From assembly GCA_025059875.1 (NCBI GenBank), contig JANXCT010000001.1, positions 186,001-250,000 of the forward strand: a stretch of 64,000 bases of DNA, in the 5' to 3' direction. The DNA is from Candidatus Kapaibacterium sp. Its GTDB lineage: Bacteria > Bacteroidota > Ignavibacteria > Kapaibacteriales > HRBIN21. This document shows positions 41,987 to 52,838 of this stretch, in pieces; within the stretch, counting starts at the first letter, position 1, and every line of letters begins with the position of its first letter. A program made the translations under genes and the position numbers. Below the pieces are notes generated by a model that had not been told where the DNA came from, did not search any database, and saw only the letters and a program-made list of their open reading frames with translations.

Positions 41987-43786
41987 ATGTCTCCTGTACC
42001 TTGGCCGGACGAACAAGAGTTGGAGAGTCAGCTCCGCCAGTTCACACTACTACAGGCGGTGGACTATCTCAACGCGCTAGCAGAGAGGGCATCTCAGCAG
42101 GCACCGCAAAAGGTTCGGGATTTCGCCCGTCGTGCATATGAGTTGGCGCTGCGTGGTGCTTACCGAGAGGGGCTCGCGGAGGCCTGTCGTCTCCTGGGTG
42201 TTGGGGCCCTGTTTGCCGGGCAGTATGGAGAGGCACATACGTGGTTTGAACAGGCAGCGACCATCTTCGCTGAAGTTGGCCAACGGGAGCGGTATCTCCA
42301 TACCTTGGTCAACTGGGCTCTAGCTTACCACGCTGTCGGAGATTCGGCTGCGGGATTGGAGAAGTTGCAGCAGGCTCTAGACGAGGGGGCCGATGATTAC
42401 CCGGTCGTTTCGCTGAAGTTACGGCAGAACCTCGGTGTTATCCTAGCCGAGCTGGGACACTATGAGCGAGCTCTTCAGACGTTCGAAGAGGTGATTGCGC
42501 AGGCTCAGCAGCAAGGAGTGGTTCGGGTGCTGGTTCGAGCATACAACAATGCCGCCCTGTTGCTGGCCCAGCAGGGGCGCTACCAGCAAGCCTTAGAAAT
42601 GCTCCACCGTAGCATGCAGCTCAAGGAGCAGTCGGGTGACAAGTACGGTATGGCTGTCGCCTGGGGGACTCTGGGATTCCTCTATGCACGGATGGGGAGG
42701 CTAGAGGATGCTGAGCAGGCCTACCAGTGCTCGCTGTCACTGCGGCGCCAACTCCAGGACCGTCGCGGGAGTGGATACGTGTTAACGAACCTCGCGCAGC
42801 TCTACCGCCGGAGGGGCATGTATGCTGCAGCGGAGGAAGCACTCGCGGAAGCAGAGCGGATTGCGGAAGAGCTTCAGGAGAGAGCACTGCAATTGGAAGT
42901 ATTCCAAGAGCGCTCGCTCATTGCTCAGCATCAGGCCGATTTTACACAGGGGTTGTACTACCTACAGCGGTACGTGTCGCTCTCCCAACAGCTCCGAGCT
43001 GAGGCGATCCAACAGTCAGTTGCAAAGGTGGAGGCTCGGTATGAGGCCGAGCGCTACCGCCGAGAGCGGGAGCAGCTCCGCCGATGGCTTGTGGAGTGGC
43101 AGTATCGGGCACTCCAAGCTCAGATGAATCCGCACTTCCTCTTCAATGTCTTCACTGCCCTCCAACATCTCGTCTCCACTGGAGACTTAGAAGCAGCCCA
43201 GCACCTAATCTCCCAGTTTGCAAAGCTGTCACGTCAGGTCCTCCGTACCTCTCAGTGCGGACTTGTCTCTCTTGAGGAAGAGTTGGAGACGGTGGAGCTC
43301 TACTTGCGGGTAGAACAGCTGCGCTTCCGGGGGAGCTTCCGCTACTCCATAGAGGTGCAGCCGGGCTTAGAGCTCGGCGACGTATGGTGTCCGTCGCTCC
43401 TTCTGCAGCCGCTGGTGGAAAACGCTCTCAAGCATGGCCTTGGGCCGCGTGGAGGGATAGGGACTGTCCGAATAGAGGTTCAGCGTGAGGGCGACTCAGT
43501 GGTATGCGCAATTGAGGATGACGGAGTGGGGCGAGGGGCACAAGCACTGTCCTCACCAACTCATGGTGGTGCAGGGCTTCGGCTGGCCGAGGAGCGGTTG
43601 CGGTTGCTGAGTCAGCACCTTGGGCGGCTGTTCGCTCTGCAGATTGTGGACCTCCGTTGCCCGGATGGTTCGCCTGCGGGGACTCGCGTGGAGGTGGTGC
43701 TGCCTGCGGAGTTGGATGTATTGCGGCTCGCTGAAGTGGGGTTGACCACCATACCGGCTGCGGGAAAGCCTATAATTTCGCGATAG
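41987..43786 (+). CDS. Soluble TPR sensor histidine kinase (LytS/YehU class)
   Basis: 599 residues without any signal peptide or membrane helix, so it is cytosolic. Residues about 45-330 contain around six TPR units (YNNAALLLAQQGRYQQALEM is one; others follow with the same spacing). A coiled-coil-like segment with AEAIQQSVAKVEARYEAE leads into the His_kinase domain: phospho-acceptor His in QMNPHFLFNVFTALQ, then the ATP site LLLQPLVENALKHGL and EDDGVGRG. It is paired with the LytTR regulator. The signal is probably a protein or peptide partner recognised by the TPRs. Confidence 0.92.
   Translation: MSPVPWPDEQELESQLRQFTLLQAVDYLNALAERASQQAPQKVRDFARRAYELALRGAYREGLAEACRLLGVGALFAGQYGEAHTWFEQAATIFAEVGQRERYLHTLVNWALAYHAVGDSAAGLEKLQQALDEGADDYPVVSLKLRQNLGVILAELGHYERALQTFEEVIAQAQQQGVVRVLVRAYNNAALLLAQQGRYQQALEMLHRSMQLKEQSGDKYGMAVAWGTLGFLYARMGRLEDAEQAYQCSLSLRRQLQDRRGSGYVLTNLAQLYRRRGMYAAAEEALAEAERIAEELQERALQLEVFQERSLIAQHQADFTQGLYYLQRYVSLSQQLRAEAIQQSVAKVEARYEAERYRREREQLRRWLVEWQYRALQAQMNPHFLFNVFTALQHLVSTGDLEAAQHLISQFAKLSRQVLRTSQCGLVSLEEELETVELYLRVEQLRFRGSFRYSIEVQPGLELGDVWCPSLLLQPLVENALKHGLGPRGGIGTVRIEVQREGDSVVCAIEDDGVGRGAQALSSPTHGGAGLRLAEERLRLLSQHLGRLFALQIVDLRCPDGSPAGTRVEVVLPAELDVLRLAEVGLTTIPAAGKPIISR
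43773..43780 (+). promoter_or_regulatory. Near-consensus -7 element, lipoprotein-TonB unit
   Basis: TAATTTCG, one mismatch to TAnnTTTG, within the last codons of the kinase gene and 30 bases before the lipoprotein ATG at 43811. Confidence 0.35.
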
Positions 43787-43810
43787 CCTGGGGTTTTGTG
43801 GGTTGCCCGT

Positions 43811-44296
43811 ATGGAGCGGAGGAAGGCCCTGCTCTGCTGCAGCTTGCTGCTGGTCCTGATGGGAGGCTGCACAGGGGGACTGGACCCGGAAGCACTGCCC
43901 AAGGAGGCGAAGATCCAGGGAGTGGTTCACTTCCACGGCACTTGGCCTCCTCAGGATAGCCTCTACGACCTTCGGGTAGTTGCCTTCCAGCAGTACCCGC
44001 CGCGGAATGTGTTGGATGAAGTCCTTAGTGGGCGGGCGGTCTTCTCGGAGCGTCTTCGGTTCCGAGTGGACTCCGAACCGTACCAGCTCATAGTCAGCCA
44101 AGCTCCCACGGTCTTTCGCTACATTGTCGTGGCGCAGCGGTACGGGAGCGACATCTTCCAACATTGGCGTGTTGTCGGGGTCTACGCTCGGGATGTGACT
44201 CGTCCAGACAGCTTGCGGGTAGAGCCTGGGGAAATCTACACTGGGGTGGACATTGTCGTAGACTTCGATCGTCTGCCACCACAGCCGTTTGAGTAG
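43811..44296 (+). CDS. Putative lipoprotein
   Basis: 161 residues from ATG 43811. The signal peptide ends in the lipobox-like LVLMGGCTGG. The mature part is beta-rich, opening AKIQGVVHFHGTWPPQDSLYDLRVVAF, which resembles a prealbumin-like or carboxypeptidase-regulatory fold; no catalytic motif. It ends two bases before a TonB-dependent receptor, so it may be a surface partner of that receptor, as is common in Bacteroidota. That role is inference. Confidence 0.7.
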   Translation: MERRKALLCCSLLLVLMGGCTGGLDPEALPKEAKIQGVVHFHGTWPPQDSLYDLRVVAFQQYPPRNVLDEVLSGRAVFSERLRFRVDSEPYQLIVSQAPTVFRYIVVAQRYGSDIFQHWRVVGVYARDVTRPDSLRVEPGEIYTGVDIVVDFDRLPPQPFE

Positions 44297-44298
44297 GA

Positions 44299-46542
44299 AT
44301 GGGTAGGAGACTCGGTGTGGCGTTGTTGTGGCTCTTGGGTGGGTGGGGCATAGTATGGGGACAACCTGCCGTGCTTGTCGGAAGAGTCGTAGAAGCACCG
44401 AGCAGTCGGCCGCTGGCTGGAGCAACGGTGCGGGTGGAGGGGACTATGCTAGGAGCTGTAACGGACAGAACGGGTGCGTTCACGCTGCGTGGTATCCCGC
44501 CGGGGGAGTACACGGTCAGCGTGTCCATGGTTGGATATCGGCGCTTCCAGCGGGTGGTGCGCTTCCAGAGTGGTGATACAGTTCGGATTACCGTTGTGCT
44601 AGAGCCGCAGCCGATTGGGTTTGGGGAGGTGATCGTGACGGCAGCAAAGCGTGCGCAGGCGCTCCAAGAGGCTCCGGTAAGCATTGCTACGGTGGAGGCG
44701 CGCTCGTTCCAGGAGCGTAGCATGGCCCGACTAGATGAGGTCTTGCGAACAGTCTCTGGGGTTGTCATCAATCGGGACCAAGTCAGCATCCGGGGCTCCT
44801 CTGGGTTTGCCTTCGGTGTTGGCTCGCGGACGCTGTTGCTCGTAGATGGTATCCCGCTCTTGTCTGGTGACGGCGGAGAGTTAAAGTACGATGTTCTCCC
44901 GTTGCTTGCCGTGGAGCGGGTAGAGGTACTCAAAGGGGCGGCCTCGGCGCTGTACGGTACGGCAGCGTTGGGAGGGGTTGTGAATGTCATTACGGCCGAA
45001 CCCTCGGAGGGCAGCTCCTTTCGGTTCCGAAGCTACGGAGGGGTGTACACTCGTCCCCGCTTCGGGTCGTGGGATATTGGGACCCGGGGACTTTGGGGAG
45101 CCGATCTCTTCTACACTGGGCGGCATGGACCAGTTGGTGTGGTGCTGAGCACGGCAGGAGTGCGAGATGAGAGCTACCGCCGCGATGATGACTCTCGGCG
45201 ATGGCAGGCTCTGGGCAAGGTGCGCTGGACTCTGTCTACGGCGTCAGTGTTGACTCTGCTGGGCTACTACACCGGCACTGAGAGCGGGAACTGGATCTAC
45301 TGGAAGGGCCTCCGAGAGGCGACACGGCCAGGCAATCCCGACAGTGCCCAGCGTGTGCGTTCGGATAAGGCTGTGCTTGCAGTTCAATGGCAGCAGGTAT
45401 GGCAGAGGGACCTCTCGAGCGTGCTGCGGGTTGGGCTCTATCGGACGGACTTTGCCAACCGGAACCCGGCAGGAGGAGCAGATACAGGACTGCCACAATC
45501 GCTGGCGTATTCCCTTTCGGCAGAGTGGCAGTGGACGAAGGAACTGCAGCCGCAGGTACTTATCACGGCAGGACTCCACGGGATTGCGAACGTGGTGGAG
45601 TCCGGACTCTACGGTGACCGGCGCCAGGCGGTTGGGGCCCTGTATGGCCAGGTGGAGCTTGGGGCGCAACGCCCGATTGGGCTAACCATCGGCGTGCGAG
45701 TGGACTGGGAGCGTACGTACGGAGCAGCACGGCAACACCTCGAGCTTAGTCCTCGCGTAGGGCTGACGTATGCCAGTTGGTTCGGTCCACAGTTTCGAGC
45801 AACGCTGGGGCGGGCATTTCGAGCGCCGACGGTTGCGGAGCGCTTCGCGACCGTGCGAGCTGCGGGGTTTGTCGTTCGACCGAACCCAGAGCTTAGACCT
45901 GAGCGGGCTTGGACCGCTGAGGTTGGGGCTATGGATACCCTCTGGTTCACAGTAGCAGGCTGGCGCTCTCCGCTCTTCGTTGATGTTGCGCTGTTCCAGT
46001 CGGAGTACTACGACCTCATCGAGCCGCAGCTCGGCGCGGCTGAGGGAGAGGTGGCGGTGCGGTTCCTCAATGTGACGCGGGCCCGGGTGCAGGGTGTTGA
46101 GTGGATCGTGCAAGCGTGGCTGGGTCCACGCACGTCGTGGTCCGCTTTGGGTCTGGTGGGGGTGGAGAGCGGATTGACGTTGTTGAACCCGCGGGATCTA
46201 TCGCGCAACGACTGGCTTCGGTATCGCTCCCGGCGACTCTGGCGCGCGCAGTGGACTCTACCGCTACCATGGGGGGAGCTGCAACTTGAGTACCGCTACC
46301 AGAGCCGGGCAGACCGGATTGATGATGAGCTGGAGAACTTGCGGCTCATTCGAAATGCCTCTGCTCGTGTGCCGGTCCATGTTGTAGACCTTCGCTTTAC
46401 AGTGGCGGGGCAGCGCACAGTTGGGCTTCCGCTAGATCTGACGGTTAACCTGCGGAATGCGCTGGATTACTACTACACGGAGGTGCCCGGAAACCTAGCT
46501 CCGCCCCGCCATATCGTCGTCCAGTTGTCGGGCAGTTGGTAG
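44299..46542 (+). CDS. TonB-dependent outer-membrane receptor
   Basis: 747 residues. A signal peptide ends in IVWGQP. Residues about 22-105 are a CarboxypepD_reg-like domain (LVGRVVEAPSSRPLAGATV, GIPPGEYTVSVSMVGYR), typical of Bacteroidota receptors. The plug (about 115-225) has SIRGSSGFAFGVGSRTLLLVDG in parts and VEVLKGAASALYGTAALGGVVNV. The rest is a 22-strand-type barrel with SPRVGLTYA, GRAFRAPTVAERF and a final LSGSW. No cobalamin riboswitch or Fur-like box is visible before the unit, so the substrate is undecided. Confidence 0.92.
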   Translation: MGRRLGVALLWLLGGWGIVWGQPAVLVGRVVEAPSSRPLAGATVRVEGTMLGAVTDRTGAFTLRGIPPGEYTVSVSMVGYRRFQRVVRFQSGDTVRITVVLEPQPIGFGEVIVTAAKRAQALQEAPVSIATVEARSFQERSMARLDEVLRTVSGVVINRDQVSIRGSSGFAFGVGSRTLLLVDGIPLLSGDGGELKYDVLPLLAVERVEVLKGAASALYGTAALGGVVNVITAEPSEGSSFRFRSYGGVYTRPRFGSWDIGTRGLWGADLFYTGRHGPVGVVLSTAGVRDESYRRDDDSRRWQALGKVRWTLSTASVLTLLGYYTGTESGNWIYWKGLREATRPGNPDSAQRVRSDKAVLAVQWQQVWQRDLSSVLRVGLYRTDFANRNPAGGADTGLPQSLAYSLSAEWQWTKELQPQVLITAGLHGIANVVESGLYGDRRQAVGALYGQVELGAQRPIGLTIGVRVDWERTYGAARQHLELSPRVGLTYASWFGPQFRATLGRAFRAPTVAERFATVRAAGFVVRPNPELRPERAWTAEVGAMDTLWFTVAGWRSPLFVDVALFQSEYYDLIEPQLGAAEGEVAVRFLNVTRARVQGVEWIVQAWLGPRTSWSALGLVGVESGLTLLNPRDLSRNDWLRYRSRRLWRAQWTLPLPWGELQLEYRYQSRADRIDDELENLRLIRNASARVPVHVVDLRFTVAGQRTVGLPLDLTVNLRNALDYYYTEVPGNLAPPRHIVVQLSGSW

Positions 46543-46544
46543 GA

Positions 46545-47657
46545 ATGGCACTACAGCCCATAGGGCAGATTGCTCTGTGGGAGTGGCGGAACCAGATACG
46601 CCACTGGGGGTTTCTTCTTAGCGCCGGCTTGCCGGTCTTGCTATTCGCAGTGCTCAGCCTTGGTGGGCAGCGTAGGGAGCCCACTACGGCAGCAACACTC
46701 GCCGTCTGGGACGAGACAGGGCAATGGGTGCGTCAATTTCAGGACGTTGTAGCCCAGCGGACTTCAGGGTCCACGCTGCTTGTGTACCCATTGGTACCGG
46801 AGGACACGCTCCGGTGGACTTCCTTACTGCAGCGGGTTGCAACAGGGGAGTGGCTCGGAGTTCTCCGATTGCGGCCAGTACCTGAAGGGCTGGAGGCGGA
46901 GGTATGGACGACCGAGAGAGCAGCCGAGAGGGTTCGCTACATGGTGACACTTCTTCAGGAACGGCTGCGGGCTGCCCTCTTGAGGTGGTGGGGTATACCA
47001 GAAGCAGCCCAGCAGCAGCTACTCCAGCCGTTGAGAATCCAGGAGTACTTTCTGCCCAGTGCCGCTAGGGCACCATCGGATGTCGCGGTCGTCGTAGGGC
47101 TCTTCCTTCTTAGCCATGCCCTTCTGTGGGCTACTCGGGCAATTACGGAGGAGCGGTTCTCGCGGGTTGCTGAGCTCCTCCTCAGCATCGTTCCAGCGCA
47201 GAACATCATCAACGGCAAGTTCGTCGGGGTGGTTGGGATTGGGGTTCTGCAGATTGCCGCACTAACAGCAGCACGCGCGGCCCTAGAGAGCCCCACTGGC
47301 AAGCAGCTCTGGGATGCCGCCTCCCTGCTTCTGGGATACAGCTTCATGGCATCCTTCGGACTGTGGCTGGCGAGTTGGATCCGAAGTGAGGCACAGCTCT
47401 ACGGGGTTGCAACACTCGTGCTCTTCGGCCTCTTGGCAGGTGCAGTGTTTGTGCTGCAGTCTCCAGAGCCCCTCTTGCCCGTCATGCTGGCCGTTCCATT
47501 GTGGATGCCGGTCGTACTGGTGGGGATGTCTCCTGAAGTGTCAGGAGAGATCATCCTCGGCGGAATTGTGTCGCTGTTGATGAGTGCTGCTCTCCTGCGA
47601 CATGCTGCGCGGGGCTTACCATATGGGTGGGGAGTGAGTGGCAGCTCGGTCCGGTGA
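46545..47657 (+). CDS. ABC-2 type permease-like membrane protein
   Basis: 370 residues from ATG 46545. The layout is NatB/ABC-2-like: one N-terminal helix (WGFLLSAGLPVLLFAVLSLG), a soluble part of about 150 residues, and then about five helices including ITEERFSRVAELLLSIVPAQNIINGK in two blocks, a motif typical of sodium/drug efflux permeases. No ATPase gene is next to it in the window. It begins two bases after the TonB receptor and ends two bases before the DciA-like gene. Confidence 0.75.
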   Translation: MALQPIGQIALWEWRNQIRHWGFLLSAGLPVLLFAVLSLGGQRREPTTAATLAVWDETGQWVRQFQDVVAQRTSGSTLLVYPLVPEDTLRWTSLLQRVATGEWLGVLRLRPVPEGLEAEVWTTERAAERVRYMVTLLQERLRAALLRWWGIPEAAQQQLLQPLRIQEYFLPSAARAPSDVAVVVGLFLLSHALLWATRAITEERFSRVAELLLSIVPAQNIINGKFVGVVGIGVLQIAALTAARAALESPTGKQLWDAASLLLGYSFMASFGLWLASWIRSEAQLYGVATLVLFGLLAGAVFVLQSPEPLLPVMLAVPLWMPVVLVGMSPEVSGEIILGGIVSLLMSAALLRHAARGLPYGWGVSGSSVR

Positions 47658-47659
47658 CA

Positions 47660-47947
47660 ATGGAGCGAGAAGCACGATCGTTAGCCGAGGTCTTGCAGCA
47701 GTTTCTCCAGGAGCAAGGGCTCCAGGAAGTGCTGTACATGGCTCGCCTACCAAAGGTCTGGGCTGAGGTCGTCGGGACCCCTGCAGCACGCAGTAGCACT
47801 ATCCGGAGCTTCGCTAATGGAGAGCTCGTTGTGGAGGTTGCTGTCCCAGCATGGCGAATGGAGCTCCACATGCGGGCAGAGGAGCTCAGGAGACGGCTCA
47901 ACGAGCGGCTTGGGCGAGAGCTCGTGCGTCGGCTTGTTATCCGATAA
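47660..47947 (+). CDS. DciA-like / DUF721 protein
   Basis: 95 residues from ATG 47660. It matches the DUF721 core: KVWAEVVGTPAARSS, a central strand pair with GELVVEVAVPAWRMEL, and an ending RLNERLG. Proteins of this kind include DciA, which helps load the replicative helicase in bacteria lacking DnaC/DnaI. Its place just before gyrB supports a replication role and is a common arrangement. Confidence 0.82.
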   Translation: MEREARSLAEVLQQFLQEQGLQEVLYMARLPKVWAEVVGTPAARSSTIRSFANGELVVEVAVPAWRMELHMRAEELRRRLNERLGRELVRRLVIR

Positions 47948-49951
<2,004 letters not shown>

Positions 49952-49954
49952 CCA

Positions 49955-50797
49955 ATGGCAGCTGGGGTAGAAGCACTGCTAGCCCAGCTACGGCAGTGGG
50001 TACAGTTACGGCGACAGCTCTTAGGAGCTAGAGTGTACGTGGAGCTGCCATCCTCTCGGTCATTAACTCCTCAAATGCCGGCCGCCACTCCGTCAGGGAC
50101 TAAACTCTCAGATGCTATGCCGGCGAATGAGCCGCTCCCTGTACTCCATCCTCCACGCTTTCGCATGCCAGAGGTAGGCGGTGGAGATCTCTTCCATTCT
50201 GCTCCTGTATGGCACCAGAGCCAGAGCTTGGAAGAGCTGTACGCACATATCCACACCTGTACGGCTTGCCCATTGGGGCTGACGCGAACGAACTTCGTCT
50301 TCGGGGTGGGGAACCCGCAGGCAGAGATCGTGGTCATTGGGGAGGCGCCGGGAGCTGAAGAGGATGCCCGTGGGGAGCCATTCGTTGGTGCTGCTGGGCA
50401 GTTGCTCAACCGTATGCTGCAGGCAATTGGCTTCCGCCGCGAGGAGGTCTACATCTGCAACATCCTCAAATGCCGTCCGCCGAACAACCGGCGTCCGACG
50501 CCGCAGGAGATCGAGACGTGCCGCCCTTACCTGTGGAAGCAGTTGGAGCTCATCCAGCCCCCGTTCATCTTGGCTCTTGGAGCGACAGCTGCGATGGCGC
50601 TGCTCCAGAAGGAATACAAGATCACCGAACTCCGCGGACGGCCAATCCCCTTCCACGGGATGGTGATGATCGTCACGTACCACCCCGCAGCGCTACTCCG
50701 GAACCCGCAGTGGAAGCGCCCTGCATGGGAGGACTTGCAGTTGCTCCGACGCCTCTACGATGCCTATCGGCAGCGGCTCCAGGCGGCGCAGCGCTGA
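49955..50797 (+). CDS. Uracil-DNA glycosylase, family 4
   Basis: Removes uracil from DNA; a 4Fe-4S enzyme. 280 residues. The first 90 are low-conservation and Pro/Ser-rich, and the catalytic domain follows: cluster cysteines at CTACPLG and in [14 protein letters not shown]...CRPYL, motif [18 protein letters not shown], and motif [11 protein letters not shown]. The N-terminal extension is typical of bacterial family 4 enzymes. It starts three bases after gyrB; the next gene overlaps its end. Confidence 0.93.
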   Translation: MAAGVEALLAQLRQWVQLRRQLLGARVYVELPSSRSLTPQMPAATPSGTKLSDAMPANEPLPVLHPPRFRMPEVGGGDLFHSAPVWHQSQSLEELYAHIHTCTACPLGLTRTNFVFGVGNPQAEIVVIGEAPGAEEDARGEPFVGAAGQLLNRMLQAIGFRREEVYICNILKCRPPNNRRPTPQEIETCRPYLWKQLELIQPPFILALGATAAMALLQKEYKITELRGRPIPFHGMVMIVTYHPAALLRNPQWKRPAWEDLQLLRRLYDAYRQRLQAAQR

Positions 50798-51746
50798 GTT
50801 CTCCGTACGCCAATTCGGGACTCGGTTAGTGCAGCATGGTCTCGTGAGCCTGCTACGGGCTGTCGGAGCTGCACTGCGGTTCGTGCCATGGCGGTGGTAC
50901 CACTCTGTCGGGTGGGTGCTGGGGCAGCTCTGGTGGCAGGCAAGTCCTCTGCGCCGACATGTCACGGTAGAGAATCTGCAGCGGGCCTTTCCTGAACGTC
51001 CTCGTTCCTGGCACACGCAGGTCGCGCGGCAGTGCTATACGAATGCTGGTATTGTGCTGGCGGAGATTCTCTCTCTGGCGTGGCTCCAGGCGGAGGAGCT
51101 GGAGGAGCGTGTTCGGTTCGTGAATCCTGAGCTCTTTGCGGAGTGTGCACAGCGGGGACGTGGGCTACTGCTGCTGTCGGGACACTATGGAAACTGGGAG
51201 TGGCTAGCGTGTGCTGCGGGACTGGCGCTACGTCGGTTGGGAATTCCTGTCACGGTCATCGTTCAGCGGCAGGCAAATGCCGTAGCAGACCAGTGGCTCA
51301 ATCGCTACCGGACACGCTGGGGGAACCGTACCGTTGAATTGGACCATGCCGCTTGGGCCCTAGCGCGGGCACTTCAGAAGCGGGAGGCCGTCGCCCTTCT
51401 GGCAGATCAGCGAGCAAAGCCCGAAACCGCTCTGTGGCTACCCTTCTTCGGGTCGGCTGTTCCAGTCCACACGATGCCGGCTGCCGTTGCTCTCCGCTTC
51501 CGAGTACCTATCATCTTGGGCTTTGCGTTCCGCCAGTCTGATGGCAGGTACGTTGTGCCACTGGAGGAGTTGCCTTCGCAGGACCTGCCCGATACCCTGG
51601 AAGGGGTTCGAGAGCTAACCTGGCGCTACCTCCAGCGGCTGGAATCCGTCATCCGCCAGCATCCGGAGCTATGGCTGTGGCAGCATCGGCGGTGGAAGTA
51701 CGTGCGCCCCGCAGCAGATGTCCCGAGCACTGCCACGGCTCCGTGA
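50760..51746 (+). CDS. Lipid A late acyltransferase (LpxL/HtrB family)
   Basis: Adds secondary acyl chains to lipid A at the inner membrane. Up to 328 residues from ATG 50760, which overlaps the previous gene by 38 bases and lacks a ribosome-binding site. GTG 50829 (305 residues), just before the family-like SLLRAVGAALRFVPW, is an alternative. The catalytic H-x4-E is in LSGHYGNWEWLA, and the conserved VTVIVQRQAN and LADQRAKPE segments follow. The neighbouring heptosyltransferase-like gene and lpxB support a lipopolysaccharide role. Confidence 0.88.
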   Translation: MPIGSGSRRRSAEFSVRQFGTRLVQHGLVSLLRAVGAALRFVPWRWYHSVGWVLGQLWWQASPLRRHVTVENLQRAFPERPRSWHTQVARQCYTNAGIVLAEILSLAWLQAEELEERVRFVNPELFAECAQRGRGLLLLSGHYGNWEWLACAAGLALRRLGIPVTVIVQRQANAVADQWLNRYRTRWGNRTVELDHAAWALARALQKREAVALLADQRAKPETALWLPFFGSAVPVHTMPAAVALRFRVPIILGFAFRQSDGRYVVPLEELPSQDLPDTLEGVRELTWRYLQRLESVIRQHPELWLWQHRRWKYVRPAADVPSTATAP

Positions 51747-52779
51747 CTTCTCGCGCATCGCCGTTGTACAGATGGCATACTTGGGCGATGTGGCACTCGT
51801 CCTCCCTCTGCTGCAAGCTCTGCGAGAGCTCCATCCTACGGCACGGCGAATGCTGGTGGTGACGCCGGCGGCAGCGCCTTTGGCAGAGTGTGCCGAAGCC
51901 GTTGATGAGGTTCTAGTCTACGACAAGCGGGGTGCCGATGCTGGCATAGCGGGACTGCGCCGGTGTGCACAGCGCATACGTCGCTGGGGAGCAGAGTTGC
52001 TCTTAGTCCCTCATCGGTCGCTTCGGACGGCATTGCTGACGTTCTTGAGCTCCCCGCGGTACTCCGTGGGGAGCCACCGCAGTGCATTGCCATGGGTCTT
52101 CGATGCTCGCGTGCCCTATGGCTGGCATCTGCATGAAGTAGAACGGAACCTCTCGCTCCTGGCCCCGTTTGCCGATGTTGGGCCAAGATGGCAGGAGCTG
52201 CGAGATATCCCTATTGCTCTTCGCTTTCCGGAGGGGACTATCGAGCGACTCTGGCACCGGTTACGGCAGGTCGGCATAGCACCAACATCGCCTGTCATCG
52301 TGCTATCCCCCGGTTCTGCGTGGGCAACGAAGCGCTGGAGTCCCCACCACTACGCTAGTCTCGCATGGCTGTTGCGTCAGCGAGACTATGCTGTTGTCAT
52401 TACGGGTGGCGAGGCTGAGGTAGGGCTCTGCACGAGCATTGCCGAGCGTAGTGGAGCGCTCTCGCTGGCTGGGGAGCTCAGCATCCCCGAACTCTTGCTC
52501 TTGTTCCGGCATGCACGTTGTGTAGTGGGGAACGACAGTGCTCCAATCCACCTTGCTGAGCTGGTCGGAACACCGGTTGTTGCCATCTTTGGCCCTACGG
52601 TTCCCGAATTCGGTTTCGCACCGCGCCTGCCGCGCTCACGCCTCATAGCCCGGCAGCTTCCCTGTCGTCCCTGTTCAGTCCATGGCGGACATCGGTGCCC
52701 AATTGGTACCCATGCGTGCATGGAGAGCATCTCGCCGCTAGAGGTGCTGCAACAGGTGTTGGAACTGGCCGCTGAATAA
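51718..52779 (+). CDS. Glycosyltransferase family 9 (heptosyltransferase-like)
   Basis: 353 residues, GT-B fold. The N-terminal RIAVVQMAYLGDVALVLPLLQAL contains the G-D-V region of family 9. The C-terminal domain has VLSPGSAWATKRW, the nucleotide-sugar GNDSAPIHLAE and VAIFGPT. It most likely adds heptose or a similar sugar to the lipid A core; the donor is not certain. It overlaps the acyltransferase gene by 29 bases. Confidence 0.9.
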   Translation: MSRALPRLRDFSRIAVVQMAYLGDVALVLPLLQALRELHPTARRMLVVTPAAAPLAECAEAVDEVLVYDKRGADAGIAGLRRCAQRIRRWGAELLLVPHRSLRTALLTFLSSPRYSVGSHRSALPWVFDARVPYGWHLHEVERNLSLLAPFADVGPRWQELRDIPIALRFPEGTIERLWHRLRQVGIAPTSPVIVLSPGSAWATKRWSPHHYASLAWLLRQRDYAVVITGGEAEVGLCTSIAERSGALSLAGELSIPELLLLFRHARCVVGNDSAPIHLAELVGTPVVAIFGPTVPEFGFAPRLPRSRLIARQLPCRPCSVHGGHRCPIGTHACMESISPLEVLQQVLELAAE

Positions 52780-52838
52780 TTCGAGTCGCGGCGTGTGCGT
52801 CTCTTTGGGCGGTAGTCCCTTCAAGCTGGGGCCACGAG

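Noticed and set aside
43787-44298. Cobalamin riboswitch before the TonB receptor
   Set aside because: The space upstream is a coding gene and no B12-box-like sequence was seen.
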